A DNA stretch of 11,398 nt from an uncultured Prevotella sp. (lineage in GTDB: Bacteria > Bacteroidota > Bacteroidia > Bacteroidales > Bacteroidaceae): assembly GCA_958369755.1 (NCBI GenBank), contig CATXJC010000052.1:1-11398 (forward strand). Direction: 5' to 3'. The notes beneath the pieces are model-generated. The model was given only the letters and a program-made list of their open reading frames with translations. It made no database searches and was not told the DNA's origin. Shown piece by piece: positions 1 through 5,598 of this stretch (within the stretch, counting starts at the first letter, position 1; every line of letters starts with the position of its first letter). The position numbers and the translations under genes were made by a program.

Positions 1-126
1 GCTAAATCATTACCTCTGTTGAGGTGAAAAACTCATAAATAGTTCATTTTTAGCTCTTCGGCTGATTTTAGCGTAATTTTAATTGAAAATGTTTAAAGTT
101 GAATGATTAAAGCAAATAGAAAAGTT

Positions 127-456
127 ATGAAGAAGATTTTAGTAATGTTCACAATGATGATGGTGGCAATGGTAACCTTTGCCAAGGACATCAAGACCGT
201 AGTGTTCACCACAATCCCACAGATGCACTGTGCGGCTTGTGAGAATAAAATCAAGAGCAACCTTCGCTTTGAAAAGGGAATCAAGAGCATTGAGACTTCT
301 GTGCCAGACCCGACTGTCACAGTACAGTATAATGCCGACAAGACAACCCCAGAGAAACTCCAGAAAGGTTTTGAGAAGTTTGGCTATAAGGCTCGCATCC
401 TGAAAGATGGCGAGAAGGTTGAGAAGAACACTGGGGAGAAGTGTGACTTGATGTAA
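127..456 (+). CDS. Exported heavy-metal-associated (HMA) domain protein
   Basis: A 109-residue protein. Residues 1-19 form a signal peptide: MKK, a methionine-rich hydrophobic stretch, then TFA before KD. The rest matches a ferredoxin-like HMA domain, with the metal-binding loop QMHCAACENK (Cys35 and Cys38) after the first strand and a C-terminal GFEKFGYKA that matches the end of HMA folds. Such domains bind Cu(I) or other soft metals through the two cysteines. The signal peptide places this one in the periplasm or cell envelope, so a metal-scavenging or mercury/copper-binding role is plausible but not shown. The in-frame ATG at 103 would add eight residues ahead of the MKK signal start, so 127 is preferred. 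It is the only rightward gene on this side and is probably host background, not part of the leftward cassette. Confidence 0.85.
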   Translation: MKKILVMFTMMMVAMVTFAKDIKTVVFTTIPQMHCAACENKIKSNLRFEKGIKSIETSVPDPTVTVQYNADKTTPEKLQKGFEKFGYKARILKDGEKVEKNTGEKCDLM

Positions 457-491
457 TGTTCTACGTATGGCGCATCGGAAAATAAGTATAA

Positions 492-516
492 ATAGGGAAC
501 GCAGTGCGTTCCCTAT
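492..516. terminator. Convergent bidirectional hairpin terminator
   Basis: A 25-base palindrome has 12-bp arms (ATAGGGAACGCA and its exact complement) around a single central G. It lies between the 3' ends of the rightward HMA gene and the leftward amidase gene, starting four bases past the amidase stop. Read leftward, the hairpin is followed by a T-rich stretch (TTATACTTATTTTCC), which fits intrinsic termination of the amidase transcript. Read rightward there is no U-run, so termination of the HMA transcript is less certain. Confidence 0.75.
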
Positions 517-519
517 CTG

Positions 520-921
520 TTAGCCCCACTCCTTCTTCACATCAAAGCAGGGGCAAGCTTTGTTGGCAAATTCATTATGACCATGAATCGTGGCTAATGG
601 ATATTCCTCCTTCAGCTGCTCGATGAGCGAGCGCATTGCCGCTTTCTGGTCTCGGGTTCTTGTATCCTTCGGCTTACCTTTCTTTGATAAGCCGCCGATG
701 TAGCAAATGCCTATACTGATGGAATTATGGCCCTTGCAATGGGCGCCAACCTCCTCTATCGCACGGCCTACATGAATGCTGCCGTCACGATAAATCACGA
801 AATGATAACCTATGCAGCGCATTCCGCGCTCGCGGTGCCAGCGGTCAATATCCGCTACGGTGAAGTTGCGACCTTCCTTGGTCGCACTGCAATGAATGAT
901 GATTTCCTTTATCTTACGCAT
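520..921 (-). CDS. N-acetylmuramoyl-L-alanine amidase, T7-lysozyme type (Amidase_2)
   Basis: A 133-residue zinc amidase of the Amidase_2/PGRP fold, which cleaves the bond between N-acetylmuramic acid and the stem-peptide L-alanine in peptidoglycan. It begins IIIHCSAT with zinc ligand His10. It ends with HGHNEFANKACPCFDV, giving His115, Lys121 and Cys123, the same spacing as T7 lysozyme His122-Lys128-Cys130. The central GYHFVIYRDGSIHVGR is the conserved strand pair carrying the catalytic-region tyrosine. No signal peptide is visible, as in phage endolysins that need a holin or other export route. It is the last gene of the leftward cassette, 41 bp after the DUF5675 gene. Amidases of this type recur next to HU and smalll genes in Bacteroidales chromosomes. 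Whether it lyses cells or remodels wall during DNA transfer cannot be told from sequence. Confidence 0.93.
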   Translation of the reverse strand: MRKIKEIIIHCSATKEGRNFTVADIDRWHRERGMRCIGYHFVIYRDGSIHVGRAIEEVGAHCKGHNSISIGICYIGGLSKKGKPKDTRTRDQKAAMRSLIEQLKEEYPLATIHGHNEFANKACPCFDVKKEWG

Positions 922-962
922 GATATTGCTATTTTAAATGAATGAATGTTAGGGTGGAAATC

Positions 963-1388
963 CTAAAATGCTATCGAGATTTCATCACTACCCCAATCTA
1001 TGATACGTAACTTGATACATTCCATCTTTTTAGAAGCCTTCCTTAATCGTTCACAAAGTCGGTCGAAGTATTCCTGAGAATGAATCACCAGCCCAGAGGC
1101 TACAGCCTTACCCAGAATGATGCATCCATATTTCAGCGTCATCGGACCATTTCCGGGCTTGAGACAAGGAGAATTGATGCCCACTTCCCAAACAGCCTGT
1201 CCCTTCCTCAGGATAACAGGCATTTTCCTACTCTTATTAGCTATAGAAACAAAAGCTATCTCATAGTCTCCTGCAGGCAAATAACACTCAGGATGTTCTA
1301 TGGTATTACAAACTTTCGTACCCTTTATTACTAATGTGCCATCTACTCCCCATCGGGTAAAGCGACGGCGATAAATGATTATTTCCAT
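963..1388 (-). CDS. DUF5675 family protein
   Basis: A 141-residue protein starting MEIIIYRRRFTRWGVDGTL. It carries the signature order of DUF5675: a short strand ending in GTLVIKG, then CNTIEHPE, LPAGDYEI, and a C-terminal half with a GNGPMTLKYGCIILG stretch and an IHSQEYFDRL helix. The family is common in phages and mobile elements and is often beside lysis enzymes. Its biochemical activity is not established as far as I know; a peptidoglycan-related role is inferred only from such neighbourhoods and from the amidase immediately downstream here. An ATG at 1430 would add 14 residues, but they do not resemble the family start and would run into the iteron hairpin, so 1388 is preferred. It lies 132 bp after the DUF3987 gene, with an iteron cluster in that gap. 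Confidence 0.78.
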   Translation of the reverse strand: MEIIIYRRRFTRWGVDGTLVIKGTKVCNTIEHPECYLPAGDYEIAFVSIANKSRKMPVILRKGQAVWEVGINSPCLKPGNGPMTLKYGCIILGKAVASGLVIHSQEYFDRLCERLRKASKKMECIKLRIIDWGSDEISIAF

Positions 1389-1421
1389 AAATATTGAAAA
1401 ATAAAATTGATTTATTGATAG

Positions 1422-1504
1422 GGTCATCAAGGATTTCCTTACTGAAAATCCTTAATGACCGAAAATGACCGTGACCGTTAATGACCGGATGTATTAATGG
1501 TCAC
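1422..1504. repeat. Iteron cluster A (ATGACCG repeats with stem-loop)
   Basis: Three copies of ATGACCG start at 1455, 1465 and 1481, and a fourth degenerate copy, TGACCG, is at 1472. A 15-base inverted repeat with 14 of 15 positions paired (arms 1422-1436 and 1446-1460) opens the cluster and includes the first iteron. The segment 1451-1491 closely matches 10160-10199 at the other end of the module: CTTAATGACCG followed by AAAATGACCG here and ATAATGACCG there, both ending TAATGACCGGATG. The cluster fills the gap between the DUF3987 and DUF5675 genes, so it might be an operator, a terminator for the large gene, or a protein-assembly site. Confidence 0.8.
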
Positions 1505-1520
1505 TTATTTTTAACCTCTA

Positions 1521-4025
1521 TTATACAGTAGGTTGAACCTTCTGGTAACGCATATCGGGCAGCACACCTATCAATCCCTGCCGCTTCCAGTTTTTCAACA
1601 TCTGTCTAACAACCTCACGAGTTACGTTTGCCCCCTTTACTGCTATACTTTGCTGTAATGCCTGTTCAAAGGAAAAAGTAACGTCAAGCCGCTCGAAGAT
1701 GGAATCATTTTTGCCGCGTCGGGAACGATCATAAGTTGTCTGACCGCAATAACTCTTGGATGAGAATGCATCCTCTATGCGACTACGGAAGAAGTAGAGT
1801 GCATTGTCCAACTGATAATCTGCCAGGATATTGAAGGCTTCGAGTATGGTTGGTGTCTGAGTCTTTACGATCATTTCCTTCCATAACAGCGGATTCTGTT
1901 TCAGCTGCTTCTCGGCACCCTGGAAACCATGTTTCTGAATCAGCGTCTCAGCCACCTTACAGAGCATGATGCAGGTCATCATTCTCATCGTGGTAGGACA
2001 GATACGGAAACGCTGGCGGGCTTTCACCTTGTCGTCATTTTTCATGGTCTCCAATCGTATCTGTTCCAGCCACTCCCTGCCCTTATTCTCCAACTTAGGC
2101 AGAACCACCTCGCCCTCCATCAGGGGCAAGAGATGAGCTATCTGCCGTATGTGCTCACGTTGAGTTTCGGTCAGCACAAAGAGATTGTCTGTAAGCGGAG
2201 TGAACGTGTTGTCCGGCGTTCGCGCCACGACAATACGGCTTTGGAAACCATCCGTATAATTGTTCACTACTCGATAGAGTGCATCTGGCGTTCCGCACAT
2301 CACAACGTTCCACAAAAGATGTTCGATATGAACATTCACCGCATCTGCACTTCTTGCCTCGCGCTCATAGCTCGTTCCGTCGTAAGCCTGTCTTAACATG
2401 ACAGAAAAATCGCTCATTGCCGATTTCCACTTCTGTGCTACGGTGTCAGCTTCCGGAGTGAACGAGAAGGCGTGCTTGCCTTCAGTATTAGCCAGTCGTT
2501 CTGCAAGGTTGGCCACCGTATTATTTAAAGTAAGACATCTTACAGGCAGCTTTGGTTCTTCCGGTTGCTCCTTCTTATTCTTGGCCGCACGCTTCTTGGC
2601 TCTCCATTCATCCTCCTGCTGCTGATACATTTTGTCCATCTGTTTCACTTCCGAAGTCCAGGTATCAACCACAGGGTCGATGCTTCCCTTGCCTGATGCA
2701 AAATCACCGGCGATGTAGGAGATAAGGTTCAGCGAGTTCATCTTGCCGTGAACGGAAACCTTCACGCCGGTAGCAAGCATTCCGATGGCAGGACAGATGG
2801 CTGTAATCACTGGCATTGCCAGAGCCGGTCCAACAGCACTGATGGAATCACGCACGCCTTGTGGCATCTTGGGTAAAGCATCGTAATAGAACAGATCATC
2901 CTTGGCGTTGGCTTCGTCCAAGGCATTCACCAGCGCCTCGCTGTCTTCATCTGCATTCCCGTTCGAAGCCCCCAGTTTCAGTTTCTCCTGTCTCAGCGCA
3001 GCCAGCACATCCTTCAGTCGCTTAGGCATTTGCGTGATTTTCTCGTTCAATGCCGAGTTGATGCAAGCCATCTTTTCCTGTTCGGGAAACCCATCGTAGC
3101 AGGGAATAATCTGAGCCAGCAGATTGCGGTCAAAACCACAGATGTGGCGCAGATTCACAGCCAGTTCGAAGGTCAGCGTATTGCGGTTGGAGCGCATCGG
3201 TTCCTGCCCATCATTATACAGTTGCCACCACTTCTTAATGATTTCCCCATAAGGAATCCCGAGATAATTGTCCTGAGCAGCAGAAGCAGCTGAAGCTGAA
3301 GAAGCTGCTGCAGCAGAAGTTGACGCAGCAGAAGTAGAAATTCTCGAATCCTTAAATTCCTGACTCTTTAAAGCCCCCTGAGAATTCTGGATTTCCTTCC
3401 AAGGCTCATAATGCTTGTTTGCCTTGTGCGCTCCTTCCGGCAGTTCCTCCTGTCCGTATCTTTCACGCTCTTCCAGAACTTTCCCTTCAGCAGCCACAGC
3501 AGCCTCATCGTAAGCATCCTTGAAGAGCCGTGGCGAAAGGAATAGCAGATCTTCGCCATCCGATGTAGTAGTGAAATAAACACGATTGATGTCGTGAGCC
3601 GAAGTATCCATTTCGCACTTGAGCATCGTAGCAATCCTCACCTGATTCTCCAGAACCGTCTTGCCCTTTTCGCGCTCAAACACCGCATGTCCGCCTTGTC
3701 GTGCACTACGTTCCAGCATCAGCAATCCGTACTTGTCCGGTTCCTTCAGCAGCAGCTTGGCAGCCTTGGCAAAAGCCTCCGGCTCATCCATATCAAATCC
3801 GAAAGCACCGCTTGGCAGTTTCATTCCCTTCACTACCCCTTGCGGATAGTGGCCGGAATAATTAAACTGCACCAGTCTCCGTTTCGCAGCATCGTTTCCG
3901 GCACGAGCCAGACGAAGATTCGCCTTCTGCTCATTGCTTCCACGCAACTGCTTATACTCCTCTTCCGAAGTGATGGAGCGGGCAACCTTGTGCCCATTCT
4001 CCACCTTAATTAAATAACAACTCAT
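1521..4025 (-). CDS. BT4734-like/DUF3987 primase-helicase-like protein
   Basis: An 834-residue protein. Residues about 40-195 resemble the BT4734-like (VirE N-terminal) region, with FGFDMDEP near 76 and a HDINRVYF strand near 144. An Ala/Ser linker (about 230-250) leads into a helical PriCT-like segment (about 258-345). From about 380 to 680 is a DUF3987 ATPase-like region: a P-loop-like GDFASGKGS at 440-448, FSFTPEADT near 520, the MLRQAYDG helix near 543, the CGTPDALYRVV strand near 577 and DGFQSRIVV at 592-600. The last 100 residues look like a winged helix (VTREVVRQMLKNWKRQG). DUF3987 proteins are usually found on phages, plasmids and genomic islands, where they are taken to be primase-helicase-type replication factors. 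It lies 12 bp after the 136-aa gene and is probably co-transcribed with it and the SSB-like gene. The fold assignment is good; the activity is inferred. Confidence 0.85.
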   Translation of the reverse strand: MSCYLIKVENGHKVARSITSEEEYKQLRGSNEQKANLRLARAGNDAAKRRLVQFNYSGHYPQGVVKGMKLPSGAFGFDMDEPEAFAKAAKLLLKEPDKYGLLMLERSARQGGHAVFEREKGKTVLENQVRIATMLKCEMDTSAHDINRVYFTTTSDGEDLLFLSPRLFKDAYDEAAVAAEGKVLEERERYGQEELPEGAHKANKHYEPWKEIQNSQGALKSQEFKDSRISTSAASTSAAAASSASAASAAQDNYLGIPYGEIIKKWWQLYNDGQEPMRSNRNTLTFELAVNLRHICGFDRNLLAQIIPCYDGFPEQEKMACINSALNEKITQMPKRLKDVLAALRQEKLKLGASNGNADEDSEALVNALDEANAKDDLFYYDALPKMPQGVRDSISAVGPALAMPVITAICPAIGMLATGVKVSVHGKMNSLNLISYIAGDFASGKGSIDPVVDTWTSEVKQMDKMYQQQEDEWRAKKRAAKNKKEQPEEPKLPVRCLTLNNTVANLAERLANTEGKHAFSFTPEADTVAQKWKSAMSDFSVMLRQAYDGTSYEREARSADAVNVHIEHLLWNVVMCGTPDALYRVVNNYTDGFQSRIVVARTPDNTFTPLTDNLFVLTETQREHIRQIAHLLPLMEGEVVLPKLENKGREWLEQIRLETMKNDDKVKARQRFRICPTTMRMMTCIMLCKVAETLIQKHGFQGAEKQLKQNPLLWKEMIVKTQTPTILEAFNILADYQLDNALYFFRSRIEDAFSSKSYCGQTTYDRSRRGKNDSIFERLDVTFSFEQALQQSIAVKGANVTREVVRQMLKNWKRQGLIGVLPDMRYQKVQPTV
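3276..3335 (-). repeat. Ala/Ser low-complexity coding repeat
   Basis: About twenty codons of the DUF3987 gene (residues about 231-250) are almost purely Ala and Ser, written with alternating GCT, GCA, TCT and GCC codons. On the + strand this shows as repeated GCAGCAGAAG and GCTGAAG units. It looks like a flexible linker between the N-terminal and PriCT-like parts, and its length may vary between strains by replication slippage. Confidence 0.7.
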
Positions 4026-4037
4026 CTATCTTATTAC

Positions 4038-4448
4038 TTATCGTTTTAATTGATAATCCACTAAAGCATCAGCCCCTTCTGCTGACTCAACAGTCAACGT
4101 TTGGGCGATGTTGAGTCCCTCATGGCAGAACACCTTCAGCGTGAGCTGAATAGCCCCATCCTTGGTCTTGCTCAACCGACCATGCGCCAGTTTCTTAATC
4201 AGTTCCGACTGGCTTTTCGGCTTAGAAACTGCTACGAAATCAAATGTTCCGTCTTGCATTTGCTGAGCCACGCCATGACGGCGAAAAGCTTCTACAACAC
4301 CCTGATTTACAGAATCAGGACTGAAGAGGAAATACTGCTTATCATCATAGTAAGCCATTCCACCGAGCTGCACATGCTGGCAGCCGTTATTATTCACCTG
4401 CTGGTTCTGAACATTGTTCTGAACCTTATTATTTTTCTTTGCACTCAT
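4038..4448 (-). CDS. Conserved hypothetical protein with N/Q-rich N-terminus
   Basis: A 136-residue protein I cannot assign to a family. Residues 1-22 are Asn/Gln/Lys-rich and probably disordered (KKNNKVQNNVQNQQVNNN). Residues about 28-70 (LGGMAYYDDKQYFLFSPDS) look like short beta strands, followed by an Arg/His helix (VVEAFRRHGV). About 75-95 is Lys-rich with a SELIKKLAHGRLSKT helix. The rest predicts as strands (AIQLTLKVFCHEGLNIAQTLTVE). There is no signal peptide or membrane segment, so it should be cytoplasmic. It starts 108 bp after the DUF3127-like gene and ends 12 bp before the DUF3987 gene, so a role as an accessory factor for the replication-type protein is likely but inferred only from position. 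Confidence 0.7.
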   Translation of the reverse strand: MSAKKNNKVQNNVQNQQVNNNGCQHVQLGGMAYYDDKQYFLFSPDSVNQGVVEAFRRHGVAQQMQDGTFDFVAVSKPKSQSELIKKLAHGRLSKTKDGAIQLTLKVFCHEGLNIAQTLTVESAEGADALVDYQLKR

Positions 4449-4500
4449 AAAATCTTAAATTAAAATTGAAGATGAACGAAAGAAGTGTCGTAAGTTTCAG

Positions 4501-4526
4501 TTTGCGCAAATTATCCCGGGACAATT
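4501..4526. other. Two abutting palindromes in the intergenic gap
   Basis: TTTGCGCAAA at 4501-4510 is a perfect 10-bp palindrome. It overlaps by two bases an 18-bp palindrome at 4509-4526, centred on TCCCGGGA and flanked by AATT arms, with one mismatched pair. Both lie in the 108-bp gap between the DUF3127-like gene and the 136-aa gene. They could be an operator, a processing hairpin or a weak terminator. No U-run follows on the transcribed strand, so a simple terminator is less likely. Confidence 0.5.
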
Positions 4527-4556
4527 CTCACGCCACCTATTTCAATTCAAGATTAA

Positions 4557-4835
4557 TTACTTGCCAAGTTTCTCAATGTCCGTAACCAGGATATCCTGAT
4601 AAACCTGACCATTATACTCACGAGTCGTAAACCGGAGCGTTACCGCCACCAATGTTCCCGGAGCAAACTTACACTGGGCAATGTTGCCCAGCATTGCCGC
4701 AGCATACTGGTTCTCATACTTGCCGCCCATCTCCTGGAGAACGATGTTGCATTTCATCATCTGTCCGTTCTCACTTTTCTGACTCTGCACAGCGAAAGCC
4801 TCGCCCTGCTGCACCACTCTCGTTAGTATGTTCAT
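4557..4835 (-). CDS. DUF3127-like OB-fold (SSB-like) protein
   Basis: A 92-residue protein whose C-terminal half, REYNGQVYQDILVTDIEKL (72-90), closely follows the REYNGRWYTDV pattern of DUF3127, a small Bacteroidetes family with a predicted OB fold resembling single-stranded DNA-binding proteins. The order of strands also fits: MNILTRVVQQG, then KCNIVLQEMGG, NQYAAAMLGN and TLVAVTLRF. I infer it binds single-stranded DNA during replication or repair led by the DUF3987 protein two genes downstream. There is no acidic SSB C-terminal tail. It has its own likely promoter at 4911-4918 and a structured 5' leader. The start at 4835 is the only sensible ATG. The assignment is by motif reading; other OB-fold families are possible. 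Confidence 0.72.
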   Translation of the reverse strand: MNILTRVVQQGEAFAVQSQKSENGQMMKCNIVLQEMGGKYENQYAAAMLGNIAQCKFAPGTLVAVTLRFTTREYNGQVYQDILVTDIEKLGK

Positions 4836-4847
4836 AATCTATTAACT

Positions 4848-4898
4848 GCAAGACCTCGCCTTCCTTTCAAGGCTCATTAGTTCCAACTCCGATCTTGC
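4848..4898 (-). promoter_or_regulatory. Structured 5' leader of the SSB-like gene
   Basis: Within the leader, GCAAGA (4848-4853) pairs with TCTTGC (4893-4898), enclosing a second stem of GCCTT (4858-4862) and AAGGC (4869-4873) with a six-base loop. The nested stems occupy most of the roughly 70-base untranslated leader and end 12 bases before the start codon. This could affect translation or transcript stability. No riboswitch class is recognised. Confidence 0.4.
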
Positions 4899-4910
4899 TG
4901 AAAGCTGGTG

Positions 4911-4918
4911 CAAAGATA
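4911..4918 (-). promoter_or_regulatory. Bacteroidetes-type -7 promoter element for the SSB-like/DUF3987 operon
   Basis: On the minus strand this reads TATCTTTG followed by C, an exact fit to the TAnnTTTG element used by the primary sigma factor of Bacteroidetes. It lies 76 bp ahead of the SSB-like start codon. The expected TTTG near -33 is poorly matched (GTTCC at about 4939-4943), which is common in this group. It likely drives the SSB-like, 136-aa and DUF3987 genes. Confidence 0.55.
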
Positions 4919-4992
4919 AGAAGTCTTTGAATGCGCTGGAACAGTTGGTGGAAGAATCCCCCCTCATCTTTCCACTGCTTTTCTCTTTCTCT

Positions 4993-5283
4993 CTATTTCA
5001 GCTCAGCTTCAAGGATATTTTTCATCACGACAAGCAGGCTGACTGCTCCATTGGCGCCACTGGTAATACGCCGATTATATTCCTTATTAATTAAGTCGAA
5101 GAAAAGTTTCAGATAGAATCGTTCCGTCACTTTCTTCACTTTCTTCTCATCTCTGATATTTCTTAGAGTATGGAAGTTAACGCCCTCATTGAGATTCACC
5201 AGTTTGCTGTGCGTATAGCCCAGCTTGATGACGGCTTCATAGGCAATGCCCAGAGCCGTAAGCTGATGTTTTTTTTCTGCCAT
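4993..5283 (-). CDS. Hypothetical 96-aa protein
   Basis: I do not recognise this family. From the ATG at 5283 it is 96 residues, basic and mostly helical, beginning MAEKKHQLTALGIAYEAVI. The middle (HTLRNIRDEKKVKKVTERFYLKLFFDLI) is Lys/Arg-rich and could be a DNA-contacting helix-turn-helix-like region. The C-terminus is hydrophobic helical (AVSLLVVMKNILEAELK). An upstream ATG at 5340 would add 19 residues (MIEDGHRESTASLANQSG...) of low-complexity polar sequence; MAEKKH looks like the more natural start. It is the first gene of the leftward set, downstream of a promoter, a terminator-like leader and iteron cluster B, a position that suits an autoregulator or iteron-binding protein. That role is inferred from position only. 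Confidence 0.68.
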   Translation of the reverse strand: MAEKKHQLTALGIAYEAVIKLGYTHSKLVNLNEGVNFHTLRNIRDEKKVKKVTERFYLKLFFDLINKEYNRRITSGANGAVSLLVVMKNILEAELK

Positions 5284-5380
5284 GATTCCTGATTGGTTTG
5301 CGAGAGAAGCCGTGGATTCCCGATGGCCATCTTCAATCACGTTGTGAGGTTCCCCGCCTCCGCTCAGGTTAATACTAAAA

Positions 5381-5421
5381 TAAAAAAACTCGGAAATGAG
5401 AAACTGATTCCCAAATCCGAG
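5381..5421 (-). terminator. Intrinsic terminator/attenuator at the transcript start
   Basis: Read leftward, CTCGGA (5421-5416) pairs with TCCGAG (5394-5389). Inside that stem, GGGAA pairs with TTCTC (one G-U) around a five-base loop, and a run of seven T follows the outer stem. This is a convincing intrinsic terminator. It begins within a few bases of the expected start site of the promoter at 5424-5431, so transcripts from that promoter should either stop after about 40 bases or read through into the 96-aa gene. It may also end transcripts coming from the cargo operon upstream. Confidence 0.7.
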
Positions 5422-5423
5422 CG

Positions 5424-5431
5424 CAAAGATA
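5424..5431 (-). promoter_or_regulatory. Bacteroidetes-type -7 promoter element ahead of the 96-aa gene
   Basis: The minus strand reads TATCTTTG then C, an exact TAnnTTTG match and the same octamer as the promoter at 4911-4918. The -33 region, about 20 bases upstream, is AT-rich (CTTATATAAC) without a clear TTTG. Iteron cluster B lies just upstream of it, where an activator or repressor could act. The nearest coding sequence is the 96-aa gene, about 140 bp downstream, with the terminator-like hairpin in between. Confidence 0.55.
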
Positions 5432-5464
5432 AGATATAGTTATATAAGTGCCTAAAAACAAAAT

Positions 5465-5504
5465 CGGTCATTCCCGGACGACCGAAAATGACCGAAAAAG
5501 ACCA
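5465..5504. repeat. Iteron cluster B
   Basis: CGGTCAT (5465-5471) faces ATGACCG (5488-5494), with partial units GACGACCG and AAAGACCA between and after them, so the pair forms a short inverted arrangement. It is the weakest of the four clusters. It lies between the end of the ATPase gene and the promoter of the 96-aa gene. Just beyond it are an ACCAG/CTGGT hairpin (5501-5518) and two direct GGTTACC copies 11 bp apart (5516 and 5527). Confidence 0.65.
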
Positions 5505-5598
5505 GCATTTTTACTGGTTACCAAAGGGTTACCCTTTCTTCCTTTTCAATTATCATAAAAACATTTTTAAAAACATATAAAGCCTTTCAACGCATTTT

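Larger units (their letters stand above)
5284..5598. other. Intergenic region between the 96-aa gene and the ATPase gene
   Basis: This 315-base gap holds, right to left, a perfect 10-bp inverted repeat at the end of the ATPase gene (ATAAAAACAT at 5555-5564 and its complement at 5601-5610), the GGTTACC direct repeats, iteron cluster B, the promoter at 5424-5431 and the terminator-like hairpin. I see no further gene. The composition shifts from mixed to strongly AT-rich at about 5540, which may mark one edge of the inserted three-gene operon. Confidence 0.55.

Noticed and set aside
12..25. Small hairpin ACCTC-TGTT-GAGGT near the left edge
   Set aside because: Only five base pairs with no U-run. 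It could end an upstream gene outside the window but cannot be judged.
103..126. Extended N-terminus of the HMA protein from the ATG at 103
   Set aside because: It would put eight polar residues ahead of a normal MKK signal peptide. The ATG at 127 gives a canonical signal sequence.
949..966. TTAGG/CCTAA inverted pair between the amidase and DUF5675 genes
   Set aside because: A five-base stem overlapping a stop codon, likely chance in AT-rich sequence.
1929..2625. Rightward open frames opposite the DUF3987 gene
   Set aside because: They lie fully inside a clear family gene on the other strand and show no protein-like motifs. They are antisense shadows.
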